Notes under the pieces: model-generated
Told to the model about the DNA's origin: nothing
The model's input: the letters and a program-made list of their open reading frames with translations, nothing else
Database searches by the model: none
Shown: piece by piece, positions 15,001 through 25,630 of the stretch
How positions within the stretch are numbered: position 1 is the first letter of the stretch
Layout of the letters: each line of letters begins with the position of its first letter
Program-made: the position numbers and the translations under genes
From: Paulownia fortunei
Taxonomy: Eukaryota; Streptophyta; Magnoliopsida; Lamiales; Paulowniaceae
Assembly: GCA_019321725.1 (NCBI GenBank)
Contig: CM033107.1
Span: forward strand, 1,691,001 to 1,755,000
Length of the DNA: 64,000 bases
Direction of reading: 5' to 3'

Positions 15001-18000
15001 GATGATTAAAAATTGTCATTATTGGTTGATTAAGTTAGAAAAGTAGCTATATTACCTTGCTGCAACAGGTACACATACTTAAAACTGAGATGTTTTTGCA
15101 TTTATGAAGTGTAGTAAATCAATTTATCTAAGAAATTGTAGTCCGGAAATGAATAGCTAGTGCAGGAACAGACATGAGCATGCTTTTACTGATCTATATT
15201 TGCCATGATGGTTATTGTGACATTGATGGATGTATGGAGGCCTAGGGGGGCCTTCACCCCTCCCACCACATCCCCAACCCCCAGAATCCACATATAATGT
15301 ACCCTGTGTAATAGCATATCTGCATATGATACATATCTCCTAATTATATAATGGATTCCCCACAAGGAAGAACTCACCCCCCAGGCTGAAAGTGCAAAGC
15401 AATACTAAATGTAATGCACGTTGTCAAAAAGATAATATACGTTACACATCATTAATCCTAATATTTTTGCTTTTTTTTTTTTTAATTAGTTGCAATTGCT
15501 GTGGTAGTTAGTTCCTACAGAAATCATCCAACACATGATTAATAATTACTCTTTCGTGGCTATTTTAGTTTTTTGGTGAGGCAATTTTACTACTAGATTT
15601 ATTAAAATTGGATATTGATTTCTTTTTATGGGGGTGTGATTGTGTTCCAATTGCCTTAATTTCAATCTTTCTACTTGTTCGGTGTATTGTTAAGCTTAAT
15701 CATAGTTTTCTATATCCTATGAAATAGAAAGAGAGAATGTTATTAGTTTTTCGCAGTGTTGATCACCTGCCTGGTTTTCAATTACAAATTTTACTTTCCA
15801 ATTTTAAAAAATAAATTGGTGAATAATTTGATGAAATATAAGTACTTCTAGTCCTTTCTTAGAATAATATTTGGAGTTTCATTTCCTATTATTAAACTGC
15901 TGGCATGGATATATTATGTTAATTTATAAATTTTGTTTACTAACTTCTACTTAGTATAGGTGATCAATAAATTGTGAAACAACAAATCATAGGGATGCTA
16001 GCTATAACTGATGCATTTTTTTTAAAAAAATGTCGAACCTCAATCCTAAATAACCCAAAATTTGAATCATCAAATTTTGTGCCAAATGTTCAAATTTGTA
16101 GATTATTTGATTATATATATTGAGAGAGGAATTGCACATAAACTTGTTATAAATTTGATATAGATGAACTTTATGATATGAAAAAATGTGGTGCATCATG
16201 GAGATAAATGTTTATTTTGAATTCGTTATATTCTTTGAAATATATATAACTATTATTGAATCTAGTTTTTGTTTATACTTTCTACGTCTGATTTTCTATG
16301 AAAATCAAAATAGATTAATTTTTTTTAACTGTCCACAAAAATTGTCTGAACTTTCTTGCTGGTAATAGCTTCTTGTCCCCCTCAATCTTCAGTTCTGGAT
16401 CCATCCCTATTTTGTGATACGTAACTTTCGTGTTATCAGACACTTTATATCTCTCGGATGAAAGAGATTCAATTCTTTTCTAGTTCTTATACTGGTCTCA
16501 ACTATTGTTATGTATATGGAAGAACCTAATTTGCATCTTGACAATCTTCTCTCCCCCCATGCAGATAGCTGAGGCTATTGACAATGAAACGGTTGTGAAT
16601 AAATCTGTAGAAATATACAATGTGGACAGGGCAGTGTGTGGGCGTATTGCAGGTGTAATCGCAAAGAGATATGGAGACACTGGTTTTGCTGGGCAGCTAA
16701 ATATAACGTAAAGCAATGACATTTGTGGAGAAATAGCATTCTGTCAAGTGTTAATCTTATCTAGAATGGCCTTTTTTGGATATGATGTGTTTCTTTTCCT
16801 TGTTTGTAGATTCAAAGGAAGTGCTGGGCAGTCATTTGCTTGTTTTTTGACACCTGGCATGAACATCCGACTAGTAGGAGAAGCTAACGACTATGTGGGG
16901 AAGGTAACTTGATCAATCTTTTACCTGCAATCTTACTATGCTGGAAATGCTTTTGACGGATCATTACCGGTACTTTTTGTATTATCTTGTTTACAATATT
17001 GTCACTTATAATGCTATTACTTAATTTATGCACTTTCTGGAACTGTGTTTGCAAGTAAATATTGTGGCTAGAGTCAGCAGGCTGTAAGCTAGACATGTCT
17101 ATAATCATGTTTCATTTTGTCAAGCTAGACATGTCTATAATCATGTTTCATTTTGTCAATCTTTTTCCTGAATTCTATGCCATAGTCATGTTGCATATTT
17201 ATCTGACCATTTACCATTAATAAAAGTTCAATCCTACTTGTCATTTTTAGTATCTAACAATGCGGATTTATATAAGGGTATGGCTGGAGGTGAATTGGTC
17301 GTGACTCCTGTTAAAAATACTGGGTTCACTCCTGAGGATGCGACCATAGTTGGAAACACCTGCTTGTATGGAGCAACAGGTGGTCAGGTCTTTGTCAGAG
17401 GGAAAGCTGGGGAGCGTTTTGCTGTGAGAAACTCACTGGCCGAAGCAGTGGTGGAAGGAACTGGAGATCACTGTTGTGAGTACATGACAGGCGGTTGTGT
17501 TGTTGTCCTTGGAAAGTGAGTACACACTTTTTATATTACATGATGTGGAAAATGTCTGAGAGAACTTTCATGAGTCCTGAGTTCTTGCCTTTGAACAGGG
17601 TGGGTAGAAATGTGGCAGCTGGTATGACCGGAGGTTTGGCTTACATTCTTGATGAGGATGATACCCTTATTCCAAAGGTTTGTATCAACAAACATCTTTT
17701 GCCAAGTTGCTTTTCATGTATTAGTGTGGTCACATTGAGTTATTCTATTTGTCTGCTGTCATGCTAATGCATTGTGTTTTTATGTTTTAATTATATCATA
17801 CAACAATGTCAACAGGTGAACAAGGAAATAGTAAAGATCCAGAGAGTGGTTGCTCCAGTCGGCCAAATGCAGCTTAAGAGCCTTATTGAGGCCCATGTTG
17901 TAAGTATATGGCCATAACTTTTTTTTTGAATGGGGCAGTTGATATATACGAGTTCTTGGATAATTATCCTCGCTATATTATCATTTGGAAAGCGCGGCCC

Positions 18001-18426
18001 TACCCCTTGTGGAAGGGGAGGAGAGAAATCACTCTTGGGGTTTTGCAGCTATTTGCTTGATGCTTACATCCCAAATGCTCTCTTTTTCAAGGCCAGAGTT
18101 GCCTCTTGATCATTTAACTATGGGTGTTAACCTTTCACATCAACTTCTAAAAATTAAATTTTGATCCTTCTGCTGGCGCAAACATCTTCATTGCCAACTT
18201 ATTTTGTTTTTTATTTTATTTTCTCTCTTCAGAGTTTATAATACGTCTTATGTTTTTGTATCTAGGAAAAACTGGTAGCAGCAAAGGCTCTGACATTCTT
18301 AAAGAGTGGGACAAATATTTGCCACTCTTTTGGCAGCTGGTTCCCCCAAGTGAAGAAGACACTCCAGAGGCTTGTGCCGACTTTGAACAGACAGCCACTG
18401 GGCAGGTGACATTCCAGTCTGCATAG
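53..18426 (+). CDS. GLU1: Ferredoxin-dependent glutamate synthase (Fd-GOGAT), plastid, 3' portion, 26 exons
   Basis: Fd-GOGAT transfers the amide of glutamine to 2-oxoglutarate using reduced ferredoxin in plastids, making two glutamates (GS/GOGAT cycle). Exons, read from GT-AG junctions and frame continuity: 53-145, 618-763, 2211-2370, 2694-2804, 2911-3126, 3578-3735, 4496-4625, 5142-5200, 5344-5449, 6348-6444, 6594-6709, 6956-7153, 7637-7747, 8651-8890, 8978-9076, 9549-9644, 9779-9976, 10072-10146, 14356-14484, 14566-14664, 16565-16707, 16810-16903, 17277-17515, 17599-17677, 17816-17899, 18266-18426. About 1145 residues are present. The window opens near the end of the glutaminase domain, then follow the central domain, the FMN-binding synthase domain (from [14 protein letters not shown] in exon 6956-7153) and the C-terminal GXGXG helix domain. 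Exon 9779-9976 carries the 3Fe-4S cysteines in [16 protein letters not shown] (C-x5-C-x4-C). Against the usual ~1600 residues, roughly 470 N-terminal residues lie upstream. Oddities: the last exon is one base short for the conserved frame, and SFACF (exon 16810-16903) replaces the SFGCF I recall from Arabidopsis. The long intron 10147-14355 holds a Copia element. Identity is very secure; the ferredoxin rather than NADH form is assigned from close similarity to Arabidopsis GLU1. Confidence 0.96.
1603..1846. mobile_element. MITE-like element in a GLU1 intron
   Basis: A ~244-bp segment inside intron 764-2210 has imperfect terminal inverted repeats. The left end contains GTTTGGATTTAAGGATTTGG, and the right end reads as its near reverse complement (CCAAATCCTTCAATCCAAAA). 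No coding potential. This form is typical of small non-autonomous DNA transposons in plant introns. I could not identify a clear target-site duplication, so family and exact ends are uncertain. Confidence 0.5.
7789..8551. mobile_element. hAT-like non-autonomous element in a GLU1 intron
   Basis: A ~760-bp segment lies between exons 7637-7747 and 8651-8890. The left end reads TAGGGGTGTAAACGAG and the right end resembles its reverse complement (ending AACCCTA). Both flanks are rich in CTCGAGCTC/GAGCTC words and the middle has GT and GA dinucleotide tracts. The end motif recalls small hAT-related elements common in plants. No 8-bp target duplication could be matched and no transposase is present. 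Confidence 0.5.
10147..11128 (+). other. GLU1 intron left of the Copia insertion
   Basis: Non-coding intron sequence. Around 10905-11115 there is a diverged tandem duplication of roughly 100 bp: the words AGCAGGAAGCCTACCAAG and ATCAGGATGTCTACCAAG recur about 105 bp apart, preceded in both copies by GAAAAATT(T/C)GAT. No intact reading frame accompanies it. Nothing else is recognisable. Confidence 0.4.
11134..11325 (-). repeat. 3' LTR of the Copia element
   Basis: This direct copy of 13865-14057 starts TGAAGATTTTTGGGG and ends TTTTCCATCA on the plus strand. It is directly preceded by the GTATA target duplication and followed on its inner side by the polypurine tract. Confidence 0.93.
11326..11335 (-). 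other. Polypurine tract of the Copia element
   Basis: On the minus strand this reads CGAGGGGGAG immediately before the 3' LTR, the expected position and composition for plus-strand primer formation in Copia elements. Confidence 0.85.
11326..12843 (-). pseudogene. Copia reverse transcriptase and RNase H, degenerate
   Basis: Minus-strand fragments together give a Copia RT: 12637-12843 (PEWKEAV...[14 protein letters not shown]), 12341-12547 ([15 protein letters not shown]), 11933-12322 ([12 protein letters not shown]), then 11336-11911 with the RNase H region (ADILTKGL near its end). Frameshifts and stops separate the pieces. The catalytic YxDD box reads YIND at 12263-12274, losing one active-site aspartate. 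RNase H retains FTDVDWAGS and YCDHKAAI. The protein is therefore non-functional on two counts. Confidence 0.88.
12844..13193 (-). pseudogene. Copia integrase C-terminal / linker remnant
   Basis: The minus-strand translation includes [19 protein letters not shown], typical of the linker between integrase and reverse transcriptase in plant Copia polyproteins (usual form: PIA.RKG.RSCTKHP). The reading frame breaks near 12860. Upstream integrase core motifs are missing, showing a large internal deletion between this remnant and gag. Confidence 0.7.
13375..13830 (-). pseudogene. Copia gag fragment (UBN2-type)
   Basis: A 151-residue minus-strand frame starts at ATG 13830. It contains [41 protein letters not shown] and [12 protein letters not shown], the standard N-terminal gag of plant Copia elements. 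It ends at 13375 without the zinc knuckle (CCHC) or protease, consistent with an internal deletion. Confidence 0.88.
13853..13864 (-). other. Copia primer-binding site (tRNA-iMet)
   Basis: The minus strand reads TGGTATCAGAGC directly next to the 5' LTR. This is the classic plant Copia primer-binding site, complementary to the 3' end of initiator methionine tRNA. Confidence 0.93.
13865..14057 (-). repeat. 5' LTR of the Copia element
   Basis: This 193-bp direct copy of 11134-11325 has about 12-13 differences by eye. It is flanked inside by the primer-binding site and outside by the GTATG target duplication (14058-14062). Confidence 0.93.
14665..16564 (+). other. Long GLU1 intron without recognisable content
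   Basis: A 1.9-kb AT-rich intron between exons 14566-14664 and 16565-16707. I see homopolymer tracts (a T run near 15471) and no transposon ends, coding exons or RNA gene. Confidence 0.6.
17086..17157. repeat. Perfect 36-bp tandem duplication in a GLU1 intron
   Basis: Two identical 36-bp copies sit head to tail (17086-17121 and 17122-17157), each starting AAGCTAGACATGTC. They lie about 120 bp upstream of the acceptor for exon 17277-17515. Perfect identity suggests a recent slippage event. Confidence 0.95.
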
Positions 18427-18900
18427 AAATTGTCCTCAAGACCTGTTAGTCCCCACAGTATACATGCATACTTGCAACCTACAACCAGGCACAAGTTAAG
18501 TGTATAAAATTTCTTCCCGACGTTTTGGAATGAGGTTACTTCGATAGCAGATTGAACAACAAAGATCGTTACTCCCCTGATTTGAGTCCATAATGTCCAA
18601 GAAATGCCAGAAGTTGTACAGTAAGTTAGACGTTATAGCTTCTCAGGACGAGGTCGTATTTTTTAGCATTGGGCCGTTGTTTCAAACTTCTTAGTCTGAA
18701 ATTTTTCAGAAGGGATGTAAATAAAAACTCAACCCACCCCCAGAAAGGAAATGATATTAAGAAGAAATGGTCATTGCCCATTGCTCTAGAACTTCCTAAG
18801 GGATGCTTCCACAGGGCTATAGCCCAATAATGTTGGGGGTTCATTTTTCCTACCTTATGTGACAAATGAAATTTTATTTCCTTAATTGTATATGTGATTT
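18427..18900 (+). other. Probable 3' UTR of the Fd-GOGAT gene
   Basis: Non-coding sequence directly after the conserved stop. Its base composition is less AT-rich than the intergenic DNA that starts near 18870. No clean AATAAA is present; an AATGTA-like element near 18910 is a possible polyadenylation signal. The 3' boundary is inferred, not seen. Confidence 0.45.
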
Positions 18901-20900
18901 ACATTGTTAATGTATATTCATTCTGGTTTAATTTATTGGAGCAGGTTTACTAGACTAAGTTATGTACATGAATACTTGCTTATGTTTGGAAACTGTATGA
19001 AGGGAACTTTAGGGTAAAACCAATGGTGCGATGTCAGTAGTGGAATTTATAGTATGTGTTGTGTTGATGTGGTATGATTCTCATTGTTGTTTTTTGTGTG
19101 ATGGTTCCATGCAAATTGAGGACAAGCTATGCTCTCTCCCTTTTTTTATTTTTTTTTTGTTTTTCTTTGGTTGTGGTTGGGGGTGGGGGGTGGGGTGGGG
19201 TGGGGGTTGTGAAAGAGACTATTTTTCTCTTTTACCTAGTACTGTAAATAATTTAGTGAGAGATATTATTATTAATTTGGTTTGATTTAGTGAAAATTTA
19301 AACAGAAGGAAGTCAGAATTTATATTATGTTTGGAACATAATTGAACCATGTGATACCAAAAAATTACCAATATTAAATTTTATTTTGATTTAAAGGTCG
19401 CCTCTTTTCAACTATTTGGTGTCAGGAAACCACAGAGGGCTAATTTGTCATACTTTCTTCACAAAATGTTTCATATTCTGTGGCATATGGCCATTATGGC
19501 AATTTGGATTGGGCTTTTGTTTTAGTTTGGGTCTTTCTAGTCTCAGATGGTTAGTATTGTTAAAATGGGCCTGGGTTATCGGGTTAACCAATTATTATTT
19601 TCTGGCTGCCTGGGCTACTTGGGTTGCAACTCGACCCAATCCAATTCTCTTGGGTTTAAGATGAGGTCATCCGGGTTGATCTGTACCAAGTTAAACTCTT
19701 ACATATTATAAATATATATTAAATATATAAAATATTTTATTCAATATAAAATTTTCATGAATAAGACATTTTTGAGTGTGTGTTTGTAAAATGTATAACA
19801 TGAGATGCAACGACAAATTAAAACATAAAATTCGAAGTAAATTTGTGTTAAATTCTTAGACACTGTCGAAGAATTTACCTCCTTAACTTGAAGCATTTTA
19901 GTGTCATTATTTCAATATTGAATTCTAAAATCTTGTTCCCGTTTGGCCATTATTAAAAAAAATGTAGATGAATTCTTAAATCTTGTACCCTTTTGGATAA
20001 ATAATAACCCTAAAAATATATTACTCCGAGTAAATGAAAAAAGGGGTTCAATATATATTCATTATTATGGGGATGGCAATGAATAATTTGATTGGTTGAG
20101 GTTTAGTATTTTCTTTGTAACATAGGCACGGGTCGAAAATTGAGTTGGTGTCAAAGTTTTGGACAAGAACACACCCTTTATCGTATAATAGGATTATCTC
20201 TATTTAGATGTTATCGCCTGGGTACTATTCAAATGAAATTATGAATTTTTTGAATTATAATAACTAAATATGTTAACTTACAATAGTGTAAAAATGTACA
20301 TTGATTCACAAACTCAATTAAATTATACATCTGAGTGGATGACTCAATTTTACTAGAAATTTTCTTTTCCCCATAAAATAAAGGGTAAAATTCATTTGTC
20401 CCATTAAAAATTTTATACGACTTTCTCCTGTGAACTATATCGTATAACATTCATCCCTCTAATGTCAATTGACATTAATAACCTCAACCAATATTTTTCA
20501 TTTGTTTTTTATCTTCCTTTTCATCAATTTTCTTTTACTTTTCTTTTTCATCATTCTTTTTTTTTTTTCTTCTTCTTCTTCCCCACCCCACGTACCCACC
20601 CTAGACCCCTTACCCACAGCCCTGCAACTCCCATCTGCCCAAATTCTGGCGTTAGGTAGAGAATTAGAAGGAAGAAAAATAAAAATTGTTAAAAAGAAAA
20701 GCAAGAAATTAAAAAAAAAAAAAAGTTATGCTTATGGGTATTAATGTCAATTCAGAAGATGTATAAAAGGGGTCAAAGCCAAGTTGGGGGGGGGGGGGGG
20801 GGGGGGGGTGTGGCGGGGAATGTAGTTTACCCAAAGGTAAAATAAATCGACCAAGACTCTAAAGAGTCAAAAGGACAAACAAAAACATTCCGCATAGGAA
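18901..20900. other. AT-rich intergenic DNA with low-complexity tracts
   Basis: No gene is supported. The region contains a G-rich simple stretch near 19178-19208, degenerate GGGTT-rich sequence at 19560-19690, a TTC/CTT pyrimidine-rich stretch at 20510-20590 and a 23-base G run at 20786-20808. Reading frames here are products of low complexity. Confidence 0.6.
20786..20808. repeat. Poly-G run of 23 bases
   Basis: An uninterrupted G tract, unusual in this AT-rich background. Length in such homopolymers is often unreliable in assemblies. A second run of 17 G lies at 61109-61125. Confidence 0.95.
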
Positions 20901-20924
20901 ATCGAATATCTGAAAAACCTAGTC

Positions 20925-21190
20925 AAAGTGTGCAGCAGTACATACATGAATCCAAGGCGCCATGCAGCCGTCAGATGGAACCATCTACCTGCTGGTCAAA
21001 AAGTATCTGTCTTTTATCGGCCGTGCCGACCGTAAACCACCACGGGACGGTGGCTGGCGATGCAAATACAGATGAATTTGTAGCCCACAGCAAAACCTTT
21101 TTCTGCTGCCAAAGGCCAACGGTTTCCACGTGTTGTCATTATGACACCATCACTTTTTTAAGAAACTGCATCACTATGTTTGCTATTTAA
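20925..21190. other. Isolated GC-richer island with a G-box
   Basis: A ~265-bp block of balanced base composition stands out in very AT-rich DNA. It contains a CACGTG G-box near 21127 and repeated CGG/CCG words. A plus-strand 86-residue frame across it matches nothing I recognise. It may be a relict promoter or fragment of a decayed gene or transposon; the sequence alone does not decide. Confidence 0.3.
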
Positions 21191-21680
21191 ATACTCCATA
21201 AATAATATATTAAATTTATATATATATATATTAATATGTGTGGCACACTCAGACATATGTTCATACTTAGTTAAAATTATAAAAAAAAATTAATTAATTA
21301 TTTAGTTTTACTAATTCTATTTAATTTAATTTGTGTATCTATCTAAAAAATTTATCAATGTTGAAAAACATTTTTAAGAATTTCATTATAATTAGATAAA
21401 CCAAAATAAGTGTATTGGAAAGAGAAAAAAAGGTTGGTGAGAGATAATTAATAAAATAAGATAAAAACAAATAGAATTTAGAAAGAAAATGAAGAGATAA
21501 ATGAGTTGGTGAAGAAAGAGGGAATGACCAAAGGATGAGGTGGTCTTCAATTATAAAAGACTACAAATAATATATATATATTTGGCAAAGGAAAATTCAT
21601 TCTCCAAAATATAATTGTACAAAGTATGGTTATTTTTATTGATGTTGCTCTTAATTATAATTATCATTTTTCTACGAATT

Positions 21681-22296
21681 TGGAAAAATCTCCAAAAATT
21701 AACAATTAAGAAAAATAGTACAAATAAAGTTTTATTAAATTTGATTAAAACATATAGATATAATCTCCATTGATTCTCTGATTCTTCTCTTCAAAAACAT
21801 TGACTTTATGGATTTGGTAACTTTTTTATATAATCAATCATATGATCTCCTCCAATATTGATTTGATTTCCAATAACGTTAATTCGAGAGTTTAACAACT
21901 TAATCTTGAATTAAACATTATAATTTTGATGGTTTCCGCGATGAACGCCTTGTTTTTGCCTTGAACACCGTTGATCTCTTCGAATTTAATAAATTTCGGT
22001 TGAGAGAACTTCGTTCAGCATTTTTCTTGTTGATTTGATTTCTTCTTCTCAACTTATGTTGTTACTGTGTTTAACTTATTGGAAGTGACCCCTATTTATA
22101 CTTGTAAAACATGAGCTCTTTGATAAGTAATTTGATGAAGTTATATGATTTGATTGACCCTTCATGATTTGATTGATATCACAAAATGTGATTTGGATTA
22201 CCATTTTGTATTGATATTCAATTCTATAACTTATAAGATAAGTTTTGATTTCCAAGAATTGAAATTTGACATTTGCCATCATATAATTGACCAATA

Positions 22297-22331
<35 letters not shown>

Positions 22332-22476
22332 ATTATAATATCAAATTAATTAATTATTTACTTTAACAATTAAACTTGATTAAATTTCTAATATAAATAA
22401 AAAATAAAAAATTAATATTTAATATATTATTTCATATGTGTCGCCATTTAATTGGAATAAATTTTATTTATCTACA
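21681..22476. repeat. Left ~0.8-kb direct repeat (LTR-like)
   Basis: This segment aligns collinearly with 23960-24706 over nearly its whole length, sharing for example TATAGATATAATCTC, AATTCGAGAGTTTAACAACT and GAACGCCTTG. It begins TG and ends TCTACA. A TATTTATAC motif inside could be an LTR promoter. By eye the copies are roughly three-quarters identical. No matching target duplication was found, so an old LTR pair and a segmental duplication both remain possible. Confidence 0.7.
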
Positions 22477-23959
22477 AATGCCCATTCGAGACTTGTTCAC
22501 GGATAATGCATTTTAAAGTGAATAAGTCTCAACTCTTTCATCAATAAGATCAAGTCACAACAGTTTACTTGAACTTATTTGAGACATAGAGAAAGAGTTT
22601 AAACTCATATCGAGGAGTTTTTCTGTTAAATTGATTTGAACTTGTAGGCAGTTTATCCTCAAATCTAGGATTTCTTCAAAGTTGATTTGGATTTATAAAT
22701 AGTTTAGTTCTTGACTTGATTTGAATTTGTAGATAGTTTATCCTCATATCAATGGATTTTCTGACTTGAATTTATTTGGACTTTATAGATAGTTCATACT
22801 CATATCATGAAGTCTCTATTTGAATTTGGATCTGCAGATAGTTTATACTCATATCAAGGAATTTTCATGTGAATTCAAAATTTATATATAGTTTATACTC
22901 ATATCAAGGAATTTTCATGTGAATTCAAAATTTATATATAGTTTATACTCATATCAAAAAGTTTTCATTTGAATTTAAATTTATAGATAGTTTATATTCG
23001 TATCAAGAAATCTTCATTTGAATTTGAATTTTGGTAGATGATATATTTACTCGTATTAAGAAATCTTTAATTTAAATTTTAATTTGTTAGATAGTTTATA
23101 CTTATATCAATGAGTTTTTATTTGATTTTGACTTCTAGACCTTTTATACTCTTATCAAGGAGTGTTTTATTTAATTTGACTGGTAAAGTTTTTATACTTA
23201 TGTCAAGGAGCTTTTAAATTTAATTGAACTGATAGTTTATACTCATATCAAGAATCTTACTGATAGTTTATGCACTTATAATTGAACTTGTTGATATTGT
23301 ATACTCATATTAATGAGTCTTACTGATAGTTTATGCACTTATCAAGGAGCATTTAAATTCAAAAAATTAGATAGTTTATGTTCGTATTTAGAAATACTTG
23401 AATATGATTTAATTCAAAAAAATTAGATAGTTCATATTTGTATCTAGGAGCATTGCAAAGTTGAAGATGATTCCACTTCTTTTTCTTCATTTACTGTGAA
23501 TTAGCTTTCAATAATTTCAATTTCATGTTTGGCCTCATTTGAATGGAATTTGAGTTTGCCCATTTAAATAAAATTTGAGTGAAGCATGGAATGACACTTT
23601 CATTTGCCCCATTTGGAACATCATCTTCATTTGCTCCCTTTGAATGAAGACATTAAACACAGCCTCATTGCCCCATTTGAATGGAATTTGACTGAAAACA
23701 TAAAACATCACATTTGTTGTCTCATTTGAATGGAATTTTTGAGTGAGCACATGGAATACCGCACTCATTTGGCTTTACTTGTATATTTCTTAAAAAAGAT
23801 GATTAATGGCCAGATGTAAGAAAATTTACTTTTGTGAATATTGAGTGTTTTTTCCTTCATCTTCATTTGAACTTTAAATTTAATTTGCAAAAAGATGAGA
23901 TGAGATGCATAGATTGTGCCACTGGCATACCAGAAATTTGTTACATAAATTTCGTTGTC
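22477..23959. repeat. Tandem-repeat core between the two direct repeats
   Basis: Two tandem families fill this 1.5-kb interval. From about 22640 to 23450 the word AGTTTATACTCATATCAAG recurs with drift every ~45-60 bp; units 22841-22890 and 22891-22940 are identical with a 50-bp period. From about 23530 to 23770 the phrase CATTTGAATGGAATTTG recurs in ~55-65-bp units. No gag, pol or other protein domain is present. Confidence 0.85.
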
Positions 23960-24706
23960 TGCAAATTTTAACAAATAAGAAAAATTGTACAAATAAATTT
24001 TTATTGAATTTGATAAAAATATATAGATATAATCTCTATTGATCCTCTAACTCTTCTGTTCAAGAAAAATAACTTCATGAATTTAGCAACTTTTTGATGG
24101 AATCGACCATCTGATCTCCTAGTTGATTTAATTTTTAATAATATTAATTCGAGAGTTTAACAACTTAACCTCAAATTAAACTTTATAATGTTAATGGCCT
24201 CCATGATGAACGCCTTGAATATCGTGGATCTCCTTAAATTTGATAGACTTGGGTTGAGAGAAATTCCTCCATCACATTTTTTGCTTGGAATTTTTTTTTT
24301 TTTAACTTATGTTGTTGTTGTGTTTAACTCTTTGGAAGTGACTTTATTTATATTTGTAGGACATGATCTCTTGGATAAATCATTTGATAAAATGACATAA
24401 TTTGATTGATCATTCATAATTTAATTAACATCGCAAGATATGATATGAATTACTAACTTGTGTTGGTATTCAATTTCATAACTTACAAGATTAATTTTAA
24501 TTTTCAATAATTGAAATTTGACATTTGACTACATATGATTGACTAATAAAATATATATTATAATATTAAATTAATTAATTATTTACTTTAGAAATTAAAT
24601 TAAATTAAATTAAATTCTCAATATAAATAAAAAATAAAAAATTAATATTTAATATATTATTTCATATGTATCATCATTTAATTAAGATAAATTTTATTTG
24701 TCTAGA
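23960..24706. repeat. Right ~0.75-kb direct repeat (LTR-like)
   Basis: Direct counterpart of 21681-22476; it begins TGCAAATTTT and ends TCTAGA. Together with the left copy and core it forms a ~3.0-kb unit resembling a non-autonomous LTR element (LARD/TRIM-like) that has lost coding capacity. Confidence 0.7.
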
Positions 24707-25586
24707 ATAAATATTACATGAATTAAGGCATTGCTACAAATAAAGTAAATTCTAAACACCCAATTCATCTTAGCACTCAATTGCATCTTATATGTAATAC
24801 TCAGAAGCTTTAAAGAAAAATATAAAATAAAGAAAACTACTAGTTTGTAGAAAAAGATTATTACCAAGTTTTGGATATCCCACTTTGATATCACTGCAAA
24901 TTTGTATACAACATTTCTAACCTAGATCAGCGGGTTTAAAATTGGTTCGATTAAAAAAAATTTACAAAATTTGGCCCAAAAATACCATATTACATGACTA
25001 AGCAAGTGGTAGAATATCATAACCAAAAGACAATTACAGAAAAAAAAAAAATTCAACAAAAATGACTAGAAATAGAAAAAAAATTCAAAATAAGGTCCGA
25101 AAATAGTGGATTTTTCAGATCGAAGGCGAATCCTCATGACCTTTAGGTGATGAGGGTTGGCATTAGGTTCGTCTCGCGAAAACTAACATATGTACATCTG
25201 ACCGTTTCATAACTCCTCTCTGATCTCCGCCAACAAATCATACAAATGATTCACTTCTGTTTGATCTTGTGATTGTCCAAACACTCCCAAATCGCATTTG
25301 TCTCTTGTTCTACATCATATCATCAATCCAAATCTAAAATTACTCTTAGTATATATCTTCTAATTGATTACTCCATAATTATTTTCTTAAATAAAAAAAG
25401 CTTCAATAAATTAATCATATTTGAAATTGTCCAAGTGATCAAGTTTGAAGTTCCAAGACTTTATAAGTAGTTTTACATTCAAGTCTCATTATACGTGTAG
25501 TTACTCTTGTCTATAATGTGATTATTAACATTATTGTTTATTCATTATAATTAATTGATTATTGATGATTTTATTGAATTAATATT

Positions 25587-25630
<44 letters not shown>

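Noticed and set aside
20462..20744. Overlapping frames on both strands with Phe/Ser or Lys/Arg runs
   Set aside because: They translate the pyrimidine-rich TTC/TTT tract; no gene evidence.
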